This document shows, piece by piece, positions 57,357-64,000 of a stretch of 64,000 bases of DNA (the first letter of the stretch is position 1; the number at the start of each line of letters is the position of its first letter). The notes beneath the pieces were generated by a model. It was given only the letters and a program-made list of their open reading frames with translations, made no database searches and was not told where the DNA came from. Source of the stretch: an uncultured Clostridia bacterium (GTDB lineage Bacteria; Bacillota; Clostridia; Christensenellales; UBA1242); NCBI GenBank assembly GCA_934747255.1, contig CAKVGH010000006.1:9972-73971 (forward strand), written 5' to 3'. A program made the translations under genes and the position numbers.

Positions 57357-59006
57357 ATGGAAAAAAATCAAATTTATAAATTCCCAAACGGAGCAACTTT
57401 AATCTATGCTCCACAAAATGTAAATAACATTACTTATGCAACTATTGGTTTTAGTTGCGGAGCGAAATGTGACCCAGAAGACAAAGCGGGTTTGAGTCAT
57501 ATTTTGGAACATATGCTTTTTCACGATACAAAAACTGTAAAAGAAGAAGCTTTTCAAAAACTCATTAAGGTGACTGATTCTAAAACTAACGCTTTTACAT
57601 CAAAAGATTGTATTGCATTTGAATTTAACTGTCTAAACAGCAACTTTGAAACCATTTTGAAATCACATAGCAACCTTGTAGTTAATCGTAAATTTGACGA
57701 CAAAATGCTTGAAAAAGAAAAGAAAATTGTTTTGCAAGAAAAAAGCAGTAGTATCAACAATTCCATTATTGGTATGGGAATTGATAATTTAACTGATGAA
57801 GACTTACCTTTTAGGCTTGTTAGTGGTGGCGACAAAATGACAATTGAAGATATTTTAGGCAATGAAAATTCATTGAATAATATACACGCCCAAGACCTTG
57901 AAAAATATGCTAAAAAATACTTTGTTAGCGAAAACTTAATAATCTCTATTTCTACCAAACTTTCTTTTGAACAAGTAAAAGATTACTGTGACAAATATTT
58001 GGTTAGCAAGTTAAAATCTAACCCAAAAAACATTATAAAATGTGAAGAGCCAAAATACACTTACATTAAGCAAGACAAAATGATATTAAAAGATGTTGAA
58101 AACAAAGAAACTTTTGATATTAAGTTTATTTTCAAAAACAACATTACAAACCGTCTTGACTCAATGAAATATGCTTTGCTTGAACACTATATTTTCCAAG
58201 ACTTTGACGGACTACTTATGAAGGAACTTCGTACAAAAAGACAAATCACCTACACTTCATACTTTCAAGAACACAAATTTACAAATTTCTTTTTGAAAGA
58301 ACTTGATATTTTGACTGATTATAGACACGCTCACGAAGCACTTGAAGCAACTATTGATATTCTTAAAAAATTAGTAACAAAAGGCATCACAAAAGCAGAT
58401 ATGAACGGCTTTTATGTTCAAATGATGAACAAAAAAGAAGTTAAGAGATATGCAGTAAAATACAATACCACCGACCTATTCTACTCTCACTTACAAGGCA
58501 AAAAAATTTTTGACAAAAAAGATATTTACAATGCAGCATTAAAAATTTCACTTGAAGAAGCAAATAAGTATTTTAGAGATACCTATGGTTGTTCAAATGT
58601 TGGTATTATTTTAAGTGGCGATATGTACAAAGTATCAAACATTCCAAATTTTGACGAATTGTTAAAACTTGAAAAACAAATAATGGCTCTTCCACCTCAA
58701 TTCTCTAACGAATATGTTATGAAATTGTTGCAAGAAAATGTTTATAACTATATTGAAAAAATCAAATTACTGCCTACTATTAACGATATAATTGGCGGTT
58801 TCAAACTAAAATATGTAATCTTAAACGAAATGCCTTATAACTGCAAAATTCCTGCTTCGTTAAAAAATTATTTGTTTGGCAAAGTTGAACCTACTTACAA
58901 ACTTACAAAACAAGATAAGGAACAATTAAAGGCAAAATTAAAACTTCAATCTAGTGCAAAGAACAAAGAAACTAACAATATTGATGAGCAAGAAAACATT
59001 ATGTAA
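57357..59006 (+). CDS. M16-family zinc metallopeptidase
   Basis: The 549-residue protein has the inverted zinc motif HxxEH: His48, Glu51 and His52 in GLSHILEHMLFHD, with the third ligand Glu128 in KKIVLQEKSS. An N-terminal FPNGATLIYAPQNV strand and NAFTSKDCIAFEFNC are typical. The second M16 half (about 235-430) includes KELRTKRQITYTSYF, the substrate-side region. Firmicutes usually have a catalytic/inactive M16 pair (YmfF/YmfH); only one gene is present here. No signal peptide, so cytosolic. It is a plus-strand insertion between ruvC and yebC. Confidence 0.85.
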   Translation: MEKNQIYKFPNGATLIYAPQNVNNITYATIGFSCGAKCDPEDKAGLSHILEHMLFHDTKTVKEEAFQKLIKVTDSKTNAFTSKDCIAFEFNCLNSNFETILKSHSNLVVNRKFDDKMLEKEKKIVLQEKSSSINNSIIGMGIDNLTDEDLPFRLVSGGDKMTIEDILGNENSLNNIHAQDLEKYAKKYFVSENLIISISTKLSFEQVKDYCDKYLVSKLKSNPKNIIKCEEPKYTYIKQDKMILKDVENKETFDIKFIFKNNITNRLDSMKYALLEHYIFQDFDGLLMKELRTKRQITYTSYFQEHKFTNFFLKELDILTDYRHAHEALEATIDILKKLVTKGITKADMNGFYVQMMNKKEVKRYAVKYNTTDLFYSHLQGKKIFDKKDIYNAALKISLEEANKYFRDTYGCSNVGIILSGDMYKVSNIPNFDELLKLEKQIMALPPQFSNEYVMKLLQENVYNYIEKIKLLPTINDIIGGFKLKYVILNEMPYNCKIPASLKNYLFGKVEPTYKLTKQDKEQLKAKLKLQSSAKNKETNNIDEQENIM

Positions 59007-59180
59007 TAATACTTATCAATTCTCTATATTTTTTTGTGTATTTGATATTTAATAATACTTATTATCAAAAAATAATTCACTAAAAAATCAATATTTTATC
59101 TAATACAAAAATATTTGATTAGAAAGATTAGAAAAGTTTGATTTAATAAAAATAAATGAAAAAAAGTTTCAATAAAGTTA

Positions 59181-59211
59181 AAAAATCATAACAAATCGTT
59201 ATGATTTTTTT
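59181..59211 (+). terminator. Terminator of the M16 gene
   Basis: AAATCATAAC (59183-59192) pairs with GTTATGATTT (59198-59207), followed by T-run. It is about 175 nt past the stop; the sequence between is AT-rich and non-coding. Confidence 0.82.
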
Positions 59212-59302
59212 ATATTATTGTTTACGAACTGTTTGAAAAAAAAATTTTATAATTTACTTAATAGTGTATATGTTAGTTATTACTTCACTTCTTTTTATAT
59301 TA

Positions 59303-59338
59303 AAAAAAGAATAGTCATACAAAGCATACTATTCTTTT
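59303..59338 (-). terminator. Terminator of the yebC transcript
   Basis: AAAAGAATAGT (59305-59315) pairs with ACTATTCTTTT (59328-59338), with a minus-strand T-run, about 35 nt past the yebC stop. Confidence 0.82.
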
Positions 59339-59370
59339 ACTATTCATATACCATAATAAATATTCACAAA

Positions 59371-60099
59371 TTATCTTTCGCTAACATTGTGGAATACTTC
59401 TTCTACATCATCAAGGTCTTCCAAAGCATCAACAAATTTTTCAAACTTTTCATATTGTTCATCATTTAAGTCTACATAAGATTGTGGCACCATTTCGATG
59501 TCGGCACTAATAAATGTAACCCCGTGATTTTCTAATGCTGATTTAACGTCTTCAAAATTTGCTGGTTCTGTTAAAACTTGATAAATTTCATCGTCTGTAA
59601 TAACATCTTTTGCGTTTGCTTCTAGCGACCACTCCAAAATTTCGTCTTCACTATACTTATCACTCTTTTCAATGACCATAACGCCATATCTATCAAATAA
59701 GTAAGAAACACAACCATTTGAGCCTAAACTTCCACCAAATTTATCAAACCAGTGACGAACATCGCCTGCTGTACGGTTTTTGTTGTCTGTCAAACAGTTT
59801 ACGATAACCGCACTTCCGCCAATTCCATATCCTTCGTAAGTAATTGCTTCGTAGTTGGCAGAATTACCTTCTCCACTTGCCTTTTTGATGGAACGATTGA
59901 TATTGTCGTTTGGCATATTAGCAGCCTTTGCTTTGGCAATAACTGCTCTTAATTGAGCATTTGAATTTGGGTCTGCTCCGCCACCCATTTTTACTGCAAC
60001 AACAATTTCCTTACCGATTTTAGTGAAAATTTTACCTCTTTTAGAGTCCATTTTTTCTTTTGTTTTTTGAATATTGTGCCATTTTGAATGTCCTGACAT
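59371..60099 (-). CDS. yebC: YebC/PmpR family protein (translation/transcription factor)
   Basis: The 242-residue protein begins SGHSKWHNIQKTKEKMDSKRGKIF, diagnostic of YebC. PNDNINRSIKKASGEGNSANYEAITYEGYG (pieces), NRTAGDVRHWFDKFGGSLGSNGCV and the C-terminal EDLDDVEEVFHNV are conserved. YebC proteins were described as regulators and more recently as factors that relieve ribosome stalling at proline stretches, which is of interest next to the unusual EF-P here. It lies 3 nt after the methyltransferase gene. Confidence 0.95.
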   Translation of the reverse strand: MSGHSKWHNIQKTKEKMDSKRGKIFTKIGKEIVVAVKMGGGADPNSNAQLRAVIAKAKAANMPNDNINRSIKKASGEGNSANYEAITYEGYGIGGSAVIVNCLTDNKNRTAGDVRHWFDKFGGSLGSNGCVSYLFDRYGVMVIEKSDKYSEDEILEWSLEANAKDVITDDEIYQVLTEPANFEDVKSALENHGVTFISADIEMVPQSYVDLNDEQYEKFEKFVDALEDLDDVEEVFHNVSER

Positions 60100-60102
60100 A
60101 AA

Positions 60103-60852
60103 TTATTCTCCTTGACTTAATTTAATTTTATACATTATTATTCCCGCACTTACGCTTGCATTTAGACTTTCAACATCATTTTGCATTGGAATGGAAATTT
60201 TTTCATTTGATATAGCAAGCATTTGGTCGCTTACTCCATTACCTTCATTGCCAATAACAAGGGCTACTTTGTTTGAAAATTTTTTTTGCTCAAAAATATT
60301 TTTTCCGTCCATATCGGCAACAAGAATTTGATAGCCGTTTAGCATTTTTTTAACATCTTCATAGGAGCAGTTTTTGTAATTAACCTTAAAGACATTTCCC
60401 ATACTTGCTCTAACAGTTTTATCGTTAAAAAAATCTACGCTATCAACTGCCAAAATATCTGTAAAGTCTGTTGCTACTGCTGTTCTAATTATTGCACCCA
60501 AGTTGTCTGGATTTTGTAATTTATCTAACACTAAAACATTGTTTTTTAGCCTAAAATCGCTTTTTAATGGCAAATTTACAACAGCAAAAATATTTTGACT
60601 TGTAACAGCAAAAGATAGGCTACTAGCAATGCTTTCGGTCACAATCAAAAGTTCTTCGTACTCAAAACAATTTTTTAGTTCCATTGTCTTTGCTGTAACA
60701 ATTAAATATTTAATTTTGTAGCCAGCATTTACTGACTCCTGAATAACTTTTCTACCTTCAAGCAAAACTTGATTTTTTTCGAGCCTATATTTTTTTTGTT
60801 TAAGCTTCAAAATTTCTACAATTTTTGGATTTGTTTTTGATGAAATTTCCAT
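60103..60852 (-). CDS. TrmH/SpoU-family RNA 2'-O-methyltransferase
   Basis: The ATG at 60852 (249 residues) is preceded by AAAGGG; the longer frame would start inside the terminator hairpin. The N-terminal substrate-binding domain reads ISSKTNPKIVEILKLKQKKYR. The SPOUT knot has LVLDKLQNPDNLGAIIRTAVA, VALVIGNEGNGVSDQML and ISIPMQNDVESLNASVSAGII. Members 2'-O-methylate rRNA or tRNA; the target is not known. Location after rplT is common in Firmicutes. Confidence 0.9.
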   Translation of the reverse strand: MEISSKTNPKIVEILKLKQKKYRLEKNQVLLEGRKVIQESVNAGYKIKYLIVTAKTMELKNCFEYEELLIVTESIASSLSFAVTSQNIFAVVNLPLKSDFRLKNNVLVLDKLQNPDNLGAIIRTAVATDFTDILAVDSVDFFNDKTVRASMGNVFKVNYKNCSYEDVKKMLNGYQILVADMDGKNIFEQKKFSNKVALVIGNEGNGVSDQMLAISNEKISIPMQNDVESLNASVSAGIIMYKIKLSQGE

Positions 60853-60867
60853 ATAACCCTTTAACAA

Positions 60868-60891
60868 AAAATGTGGAAAAAGCCACATTTT
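60868..60891 (-). terminator. Terminator of infC-rpmI-rplT
   Basis: AAAATGTGG (60868-60876) pairs with CCACATTTT (60883-60891), 8 nt past rplT. The following T-tract is short, so some read-through into the methyltransferase gene is likely. Confidence 0.7.
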
Positions 60892-60899
60892 AAGCGTTA

Positions 60900-61250
60900 T
60901 TATTTAACTTTTTTTGCTGTTTCGCAAAGTTTTGCAAATGCCTTTTCGTCTGTAACAGCAAGGTCTGCTAGAACTTTTCTGTTAAGGTCGATTTTGTTTG
61001 CTTTAAGACCGTGCATAAATTTGCTGTATGAAATATCATTCATTCTGCAAGCAGCATTGATACGAACAATCCAAAGACTTCTCATATCTCTTTTCTTTAA
61101 TCTTCTGCCAATATAAGCATATTGACCTGCTCTCATAACTGCTGTTTTTGCTGGTCTATATAATCTTGATTTGCTACCTTGGTAGCCTTTTGCTAATTTT
61201 AATACTTTTCTTCTCTTTTTAAGAGCATTTACACTTCTTTTAATTCTCAT
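60900..61250 (-). CDS. rplT: 50S ribosomal protein L20
   Basis: The 116-residue protein begins [20 protein letters not shown], with [29 protein letters not shown] (pieces) and [22 protein letters not shown]20 is an early assembly protein of 50S and represses its own operon by binding the leader. Strong ribosome site; 10 nt after rpmI. Confidence 0.97.
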   Translation of the reverse strand: MRIKRSVNALKKRRKVLKLAKGYQGSKSRLYRPAKTAVMRAGQYAYIGRRLKKRDMRSLWIVRINAACRMNDISYSKFMHGLKANKIDLNRKVLADLAVTDEKAFAKLCETAKKVK

Positions 61251-61260
61251 ACTCTACTCC

Positions 61261-61455
61261 TTATGCTTGAATCATAGTTTTAACTGTCTTTAATTCTTGG
61301 TTAGAAACTACATTTCCTTGTCTTAATTGTCTTTTTCTCTTTGTTGATTTCTTTGCTAAAATATGGCGTCTATTTTGACTTCCTCTTTTAACTAATCCGC
61401 TTTGAGTTGCCTTAAATCTTTTGCAAGCAGCTCTTCTTGATTTTTGTTTTGGCAT
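61261..61455 (-). CDS. rpmI: 50S ribosomal protein L35
   Basis: The 64-residue basic protein starts [20 protein letters not shown] and has [23 protein letters not shown], the family signature. It is encoded between infC and rplT as usual. Confidence 0.96.
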   Translation of the reverse strand: MPKQKSRRAACKRFKATQSGLVKRGSQNRRHILAKKSTKRKRQLRQGNVVSNQELKTVKTMIQA

Positions 61456-61468
61456 AATCTTTCTCCTT

Positions 61469-61987
61469 TTATTTTTTATTATTGTTTACTGGCGCTAAAA
61501 TCATATTGATAAAGCGTCCTTCCCTGAAAGGTGCTTTTTCAACCACAGCGATATCACCGACTTTGAGTGCAAAACTATTTAGTGTTGCAATTCCGTTTGC
61601 TTCGTAAGCGTTTTGTCTGCCTTTTAGCATCATATTTAACTTTACTTTGCAACCGTCCTTAACAAATTCCGCAACTTGCTTTGCTCTGTAATCCATATCG
61701 TGTTCGGAAATATTAAGACCTATTCTAATTGTTTTCATCTCGGCAACTTTTTGTTTTTGTTTGGCTTCCTTTTCCCTTTTAACTTGCTCGTACTTGTACT
61801 TGCCATAGTTCATAAGTTTGCAAACTTTTGGATTTGCGTTTGGCGAAATTTCCACCAAGTCTAAATCTTTTTGGCTTGCTAGTGATTTGGCTTCTTGAAG
61901 CGACATAATGCCTAGTGCTTCACCAGTTTCTCCAACCAATCTAACTTCTGTTGCTCTGATTTGTTCGTTAATTAGTAAATCTTTAAT
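61469..61987 (-). CDS. infC: Translation initiation factor IF-3, with an ATT start codon
   Basis: IF-3 starts with [20 protein letters not shown] in this family. No ATG, GTG or suitable TTG lies upstream of that segment. The reading frame opens at ATT (61985-61987), 8 nt after GGGAGG, giving 172 residues and peptide [15 protein letters not shown]. The rare ATT/AUU start is the basis of IF-3 autoregulation in other bacteria. The N-domain, linker helix ([20 protein letters not shown]) and C-domain ([35 protein letters not shown]) are normal. Confidence 0.93.
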   Translation of the reverse strand: MKDLLINEQIRATEVRLVGETGEALGIMSLQEAKSLASQKDLDLVEISPNANPKVCKLMNYGKYKYEQVKREKEAKQKQKVAEMKTIRIGLNISEHDMDYRAKQVAEFVKDGCKVKLNMMLKGRQNAYEANGIATLNSFALKVGDIAVVEKAPFREGRFINMILAPVNNNKK

Positions 61988-62142
61988 AAGTTTGTCCTCC
62001 CTGTTTTTTCACAAAAAAAGTGAAACTATTTAAGTAGTTCCACTTTTAATAAAAACATTTGACTAGCGTCAAAAAATTATTAAATTATCAAACCTAATCG
62101 AAGTAAACTTGACTGGTGAGAAGTGGAACTTCTACTTGAAAC
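61988..62142 (-). promoter_or_regulatory. L20-type attenuator leader of the infC-rpmI-rplT operon
   Basis: The leader contains a strong terminator: AAAGTGGAACTA with TAGTTTCACTTT (62017-62046) plus seven T. Upstream, the RNA segment from 62121-62137 (AAGTAGAAGTTCCACTT) can pair over about 14 bp with the ascending arm (62032-62045), so an antiterminator competes with the terminator. This is the architecture by which L20 in Bacillus triggers premature termination of its operon. Confidence 0.85.
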
Positions 62143-62148
62143 GTTGAT

Positions 62149-62177
62149 ATATTATCATAATAAAACATTATTGTCAA
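62149..62177 (-). promoter_or_regulatory. Sigma-A promoter of infC operon
   Basis: Minus-strand TTGACA (62172-62177), 17-nt spacer ending in TGA, TAATAT (62149-62154); +1 near 62142. Confidence 0.85.
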
Positions 62178-62282
62178 CTGTTTTTGAAAAATTTGTGAAT
62201 AACGCTTAATTAAATTTTTACAAATGTCTTTTCGCTTTCTTTAACTGCTATAAAATTTTATTAGAAAACACTTTCAAACAAA

Positions 62283-62310
62283 AACCCTATGATGATTTTC
62301 ATAAGGCTTT
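62283..62310 (-). terminator. Terminator of thrS
   Basis: CCCTATGA (62285-62292) pairs with TCATAAGG (62299-62306); the minus-strand RNA continues into a T-run, just past the thrS stop. Confidence 0.82.
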
Positions 62311-62318
62311 TGCTATTT

Positions 62319-64000
62319 TTAATCCAAAATGTGATTTTTGATTTTTTCAAGAATTTCAGCAATTAAATCTTCTATTTTAACTCCTGATTTTTCTTGATTT
62401 CCACGAAGTCTTAAAGACAAAACCTTTTCATCTCTTTCCTTGTCGCCAACAATCACGATATAAGGAATTTTTTGTTTTGATGCTTCACGAATTTTATAAC
62501 TAATTTTTTCGTTTCTAATATCAACTTCGGCTCTAATTCCAGCATTAACAAGTTGTTCATAAACATTTTTAGCATACTCTTCGTTACTCTCTGCAATATT
62601 CATAACCTTTACTTGAACAGGAGCAAGCCAAGTTGGGAATGCACCCTTTGTTTCTTCAATTAAGAACGCCATAAATCTGTCTAGCGAGCCTAAAATTGCT
62701 CTATGAATAACCACTGGACGCTTTCTTTCGTTGTCTTCATCAACATATTCAAGTTCAAATTTTTCTGGCAATTGATAGTCAAGTTGAACAGTTGAAAGTG
62801 TTACATCGTGTCCAAGTGCACTTTGTACTTGCACATCAATTTTAGGTCCATAAAATGCGGCTTCGCCTTCTGCTTCGTAATATTCTGCACCACTATTTTT
62901 TAAGATTTGACGAAGTGCATTCTCACTCTTTTCCCAAAGTTCATCATTGCCAAAATATTTTTCTGTATTATTTTTATCTCTAAGCGATAATCTAAAATTA
63001 TATTTTTTGAAGCCAAAATCTTTGTAGACATCTAAAATTAGTTTAATAACATTGTCAACTTCTTGTTCAATTTGGTCAGGCTTACAGAAAATATGAGAAT
63101 CATTTTGTGTAAATGCTCTTGTTCTTTCAATACCACAAAGTGAGCCACTTCCTTCAAAACGGAAATCGTGGGCGACTTCGGCTATTCTCAATGGCAAATC
63201 TTTGTATGAATGCAAGAAATTTTTATAAATCATCATATGATGTGGACAATTCATAGGTCTTAAAACATATTCTTCTTCATCTCTTTTCATTGATGGGAAC
63301 ATATCTTCGTGGTAGTGTGCCCAGTGACCCGATGTTTTGTACAAATCAACTGTTCCAAGAGAAGGAGTTAAAACATGCTTATATCCCAGTGCAATTTCCT
63401 TATTCATAATATAATCGCTCAATTCTCGTCTAACAGTAAAGCCGTTTGGAAGCCACATAGGGAGTCCCTTTCCCACCAAATCGCTAAACATAAAGATTCC
63501 TAGTTCTTTGCCAAGTTTTCTATGGTCGCGTTGCAACGCTTCTTCTACCAATCTCAAGTGCTCTTTTAAGTCTTGTTTGTCTACAAAGCCGTAAACATAG
63601 ACTCTTTGCATCATTTTATTTTTTTCACTGCCACGCCAGTATGCGCCACTTACTCTATTTATCTTGAACGCAAATGAACGAAGCACCTTAGTATTTTCTA
63701 CATGAGGTCCACGACAAAGGTCTGTAAAAACATTACCCAAATGATAAATCGAAATAACTTCATTTTCTGGCAAATCGTTAATAAGTTCTACCTTGTATGG
63801 TTGGTCTGCGAACATTTTTAACGCATCTTTTTTTGATATTTCTTCCCTAACCATATCCAAATTTTGCTCGATAATTTCGTGCATTTTTTCTTCAATGCGA
63901 GCAAAATCATCTTGACTAATAGATTTGTCCATATCAAAATCGTAGTAAAAACCATTTTCGATTGCAGGTCCAATACCGAATTTAACATTGTCACCATATA
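62319..64000 (-). CDS. thrS: Threonyl-tRNA synthetase, 5' end outside the window
   Basis: The frame runs open to the window edge (in phase from 63998), and the visible 560 residues begin in the N2 editing domain (FGIGPAIENGFYYDFDMD). The N-terminal TGS part is missing because the window ends. The class II core shows CPHHMMIYKNFLHSYKDLPL with the Zn-ligand Cys, FRFEGSGSLCGIERTRAFTQ and IHRAILGSLDRFMAFLIEE. The C-terminal anticodon-binding domain (RAEVDIRNEKISYKIREA) is complete. The motif 2 loop (GSGSLCGIERTR) is slightly different from the common SGxLHGLxRVR. Confidence 0.96.
   Translation of the reverse strand, partial: YGDNVKFGIGPAIENGFYYDFDMDKSISQDDFARIEEKMHEIIEQNLDMVREEISKKDALKMFADQPYKVELINDLPENEVISIYHLGNVFTDLCRGPHVENTKVLRSFAFKINRVSGAYWRGSEKNKMMQRVYVYGFVDKQDLKEHLRLVEEALQRDHRKLGKELGIFMFSDLVGKGLPMWLPNGFTVRRELSDYIMNKEIALGYKHVLTPSLGTVDLYKTSGHWAHYHEDMFPSMKRDEEEYVLRPMNCPHHMMIYKNFLHSYKDLPLRIAEVAHDFRFEGSGSLCGIERTRAFTQNDSHIFCKPDQIEQEVDNVIKLILDVYKDFGFKKYNFRLSLRDKNNTEKYFGNDELWEKSENALRQILKNSGAEYYEAEGEAAFYGPKIDVQVQSALGHDVTLSTVQLDYQLPEKFELEYVDEDNERKRPVVIHRAILGSLDRFMAFLIEETKGAFPTWLAPVQVKVMNIAESNEEYAKNVYEQLVNAGIRAEVDIRNEKISYKIREASKQKIPYIVIVGDKERDEKVLSLRLRGNQEKSGVKIEDLIAEILEKIKNHILD

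Noticed and set aside
59218..59469. 83-residue plus-strand hydrophobic ORF
   Set aside because: Phe/Ile/Tyr-rich composition is what AT-rich non-coding DNA yields; it runs through two terminators and into the antisense of yebC, with no ribosome site.
1..64000. CRISPR array, prophage or insertion sequence
   Set aside because: No regularly spaced repeats, Cas genes, integrase, transposase or phage structural genes were found on either strand.

Overview
This window is a very AT-rich (by eye about 30% G+C), gene-dense chromosomal stretch from a spore-forming, low-GC Firmicute of the class Clostridia, probably an uncultured host-associated lineage. The evidence is a complete spoIIIAA-AH operon, an uninterrupted sigK, Firmicutes-type gene order, strong AAGGAGG-type ribosome binding sites and U-rich intrinsic terminators. 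No tRNA, rRNA, CRISPR array, transposase or prophage gene was seen. Nearly every housekeeping gene is on the minus strand; the few plus-strand genes (a sugar-isomerase-like TIM barrel, two GNAT acetyltransferases, two tiny XRE regulators, an M16 peptidase) are accessory insertions between conserved blocks.

Layout, low to high coordinates (genes read right to left): argR; a DUF21-like membrane protein (oapA) preceded by a roughly 600-nt structured non-coding RNA that I identify as OLE RNA; the yqhY-nusB-xseA-xseB-proS operon; a transglutaminase-fold protein with a leaderless-looking promoter; spoIIIAA-AH; efp; the nusA-ylxR-infB-rbfA-nrnA-truB operon plus an AP-endonuclease-like gene; a PolC-derived exonuclease without polymerase; rseP-cdsA-uppS; frr; rpsB-tsf; ruvX-DUF1292; a NifS/IscU-like pair that has lost its catalytic and ligand cysteines; trxA, tcdA, hisS, hslU, hslV; trmFO; rnpB; sigK; topA, dprA, comM; rplS; yraN, rbgA, trmD, rimM; rpsF-ssb-rpsR; small accessory genes; engB, ruvB, ruvA, ruvC; yebC, a SpoU methyltransferase; infC-rpmI-rplT under an L20-type attenuator; and the 3' part of thrS, cut by the window edge.

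Most genes serve translation (factors, ribosome assembly, tRNA/rRNA modification, aminoacyl-tRNA synthetases), recombination and repair (RuvABC, ExoVII, DprA, ComM, TopA), envelope and isoprenoid-lipid synthesis (UppS, CdsA, RseP) or sporulation.

The points most worth a second look are: (1) the OLE RNA/OapA ribonucleoprotein locus in its classical argR/xseAB/nusB neighbourhood, with a near-consensus promoter; (2) the Cys-less cysteine-desulfurase-like and IscU-like pair; (3) a stand-alone PolC N-domain/OB/exonuclease at the place where full-length polC is expected; (4) a 90-bp perfect cloverleaf palindrome and, nearby, a 57-bp dispersed repeat whose hairpin shows a compensatory base change; (5) EF-P with an atypical loop tip. 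The isoprenoid genes normally interleaved in these neighbourhoods (dxs, ispA, dxr, ispG) are all missing from their expected positions.
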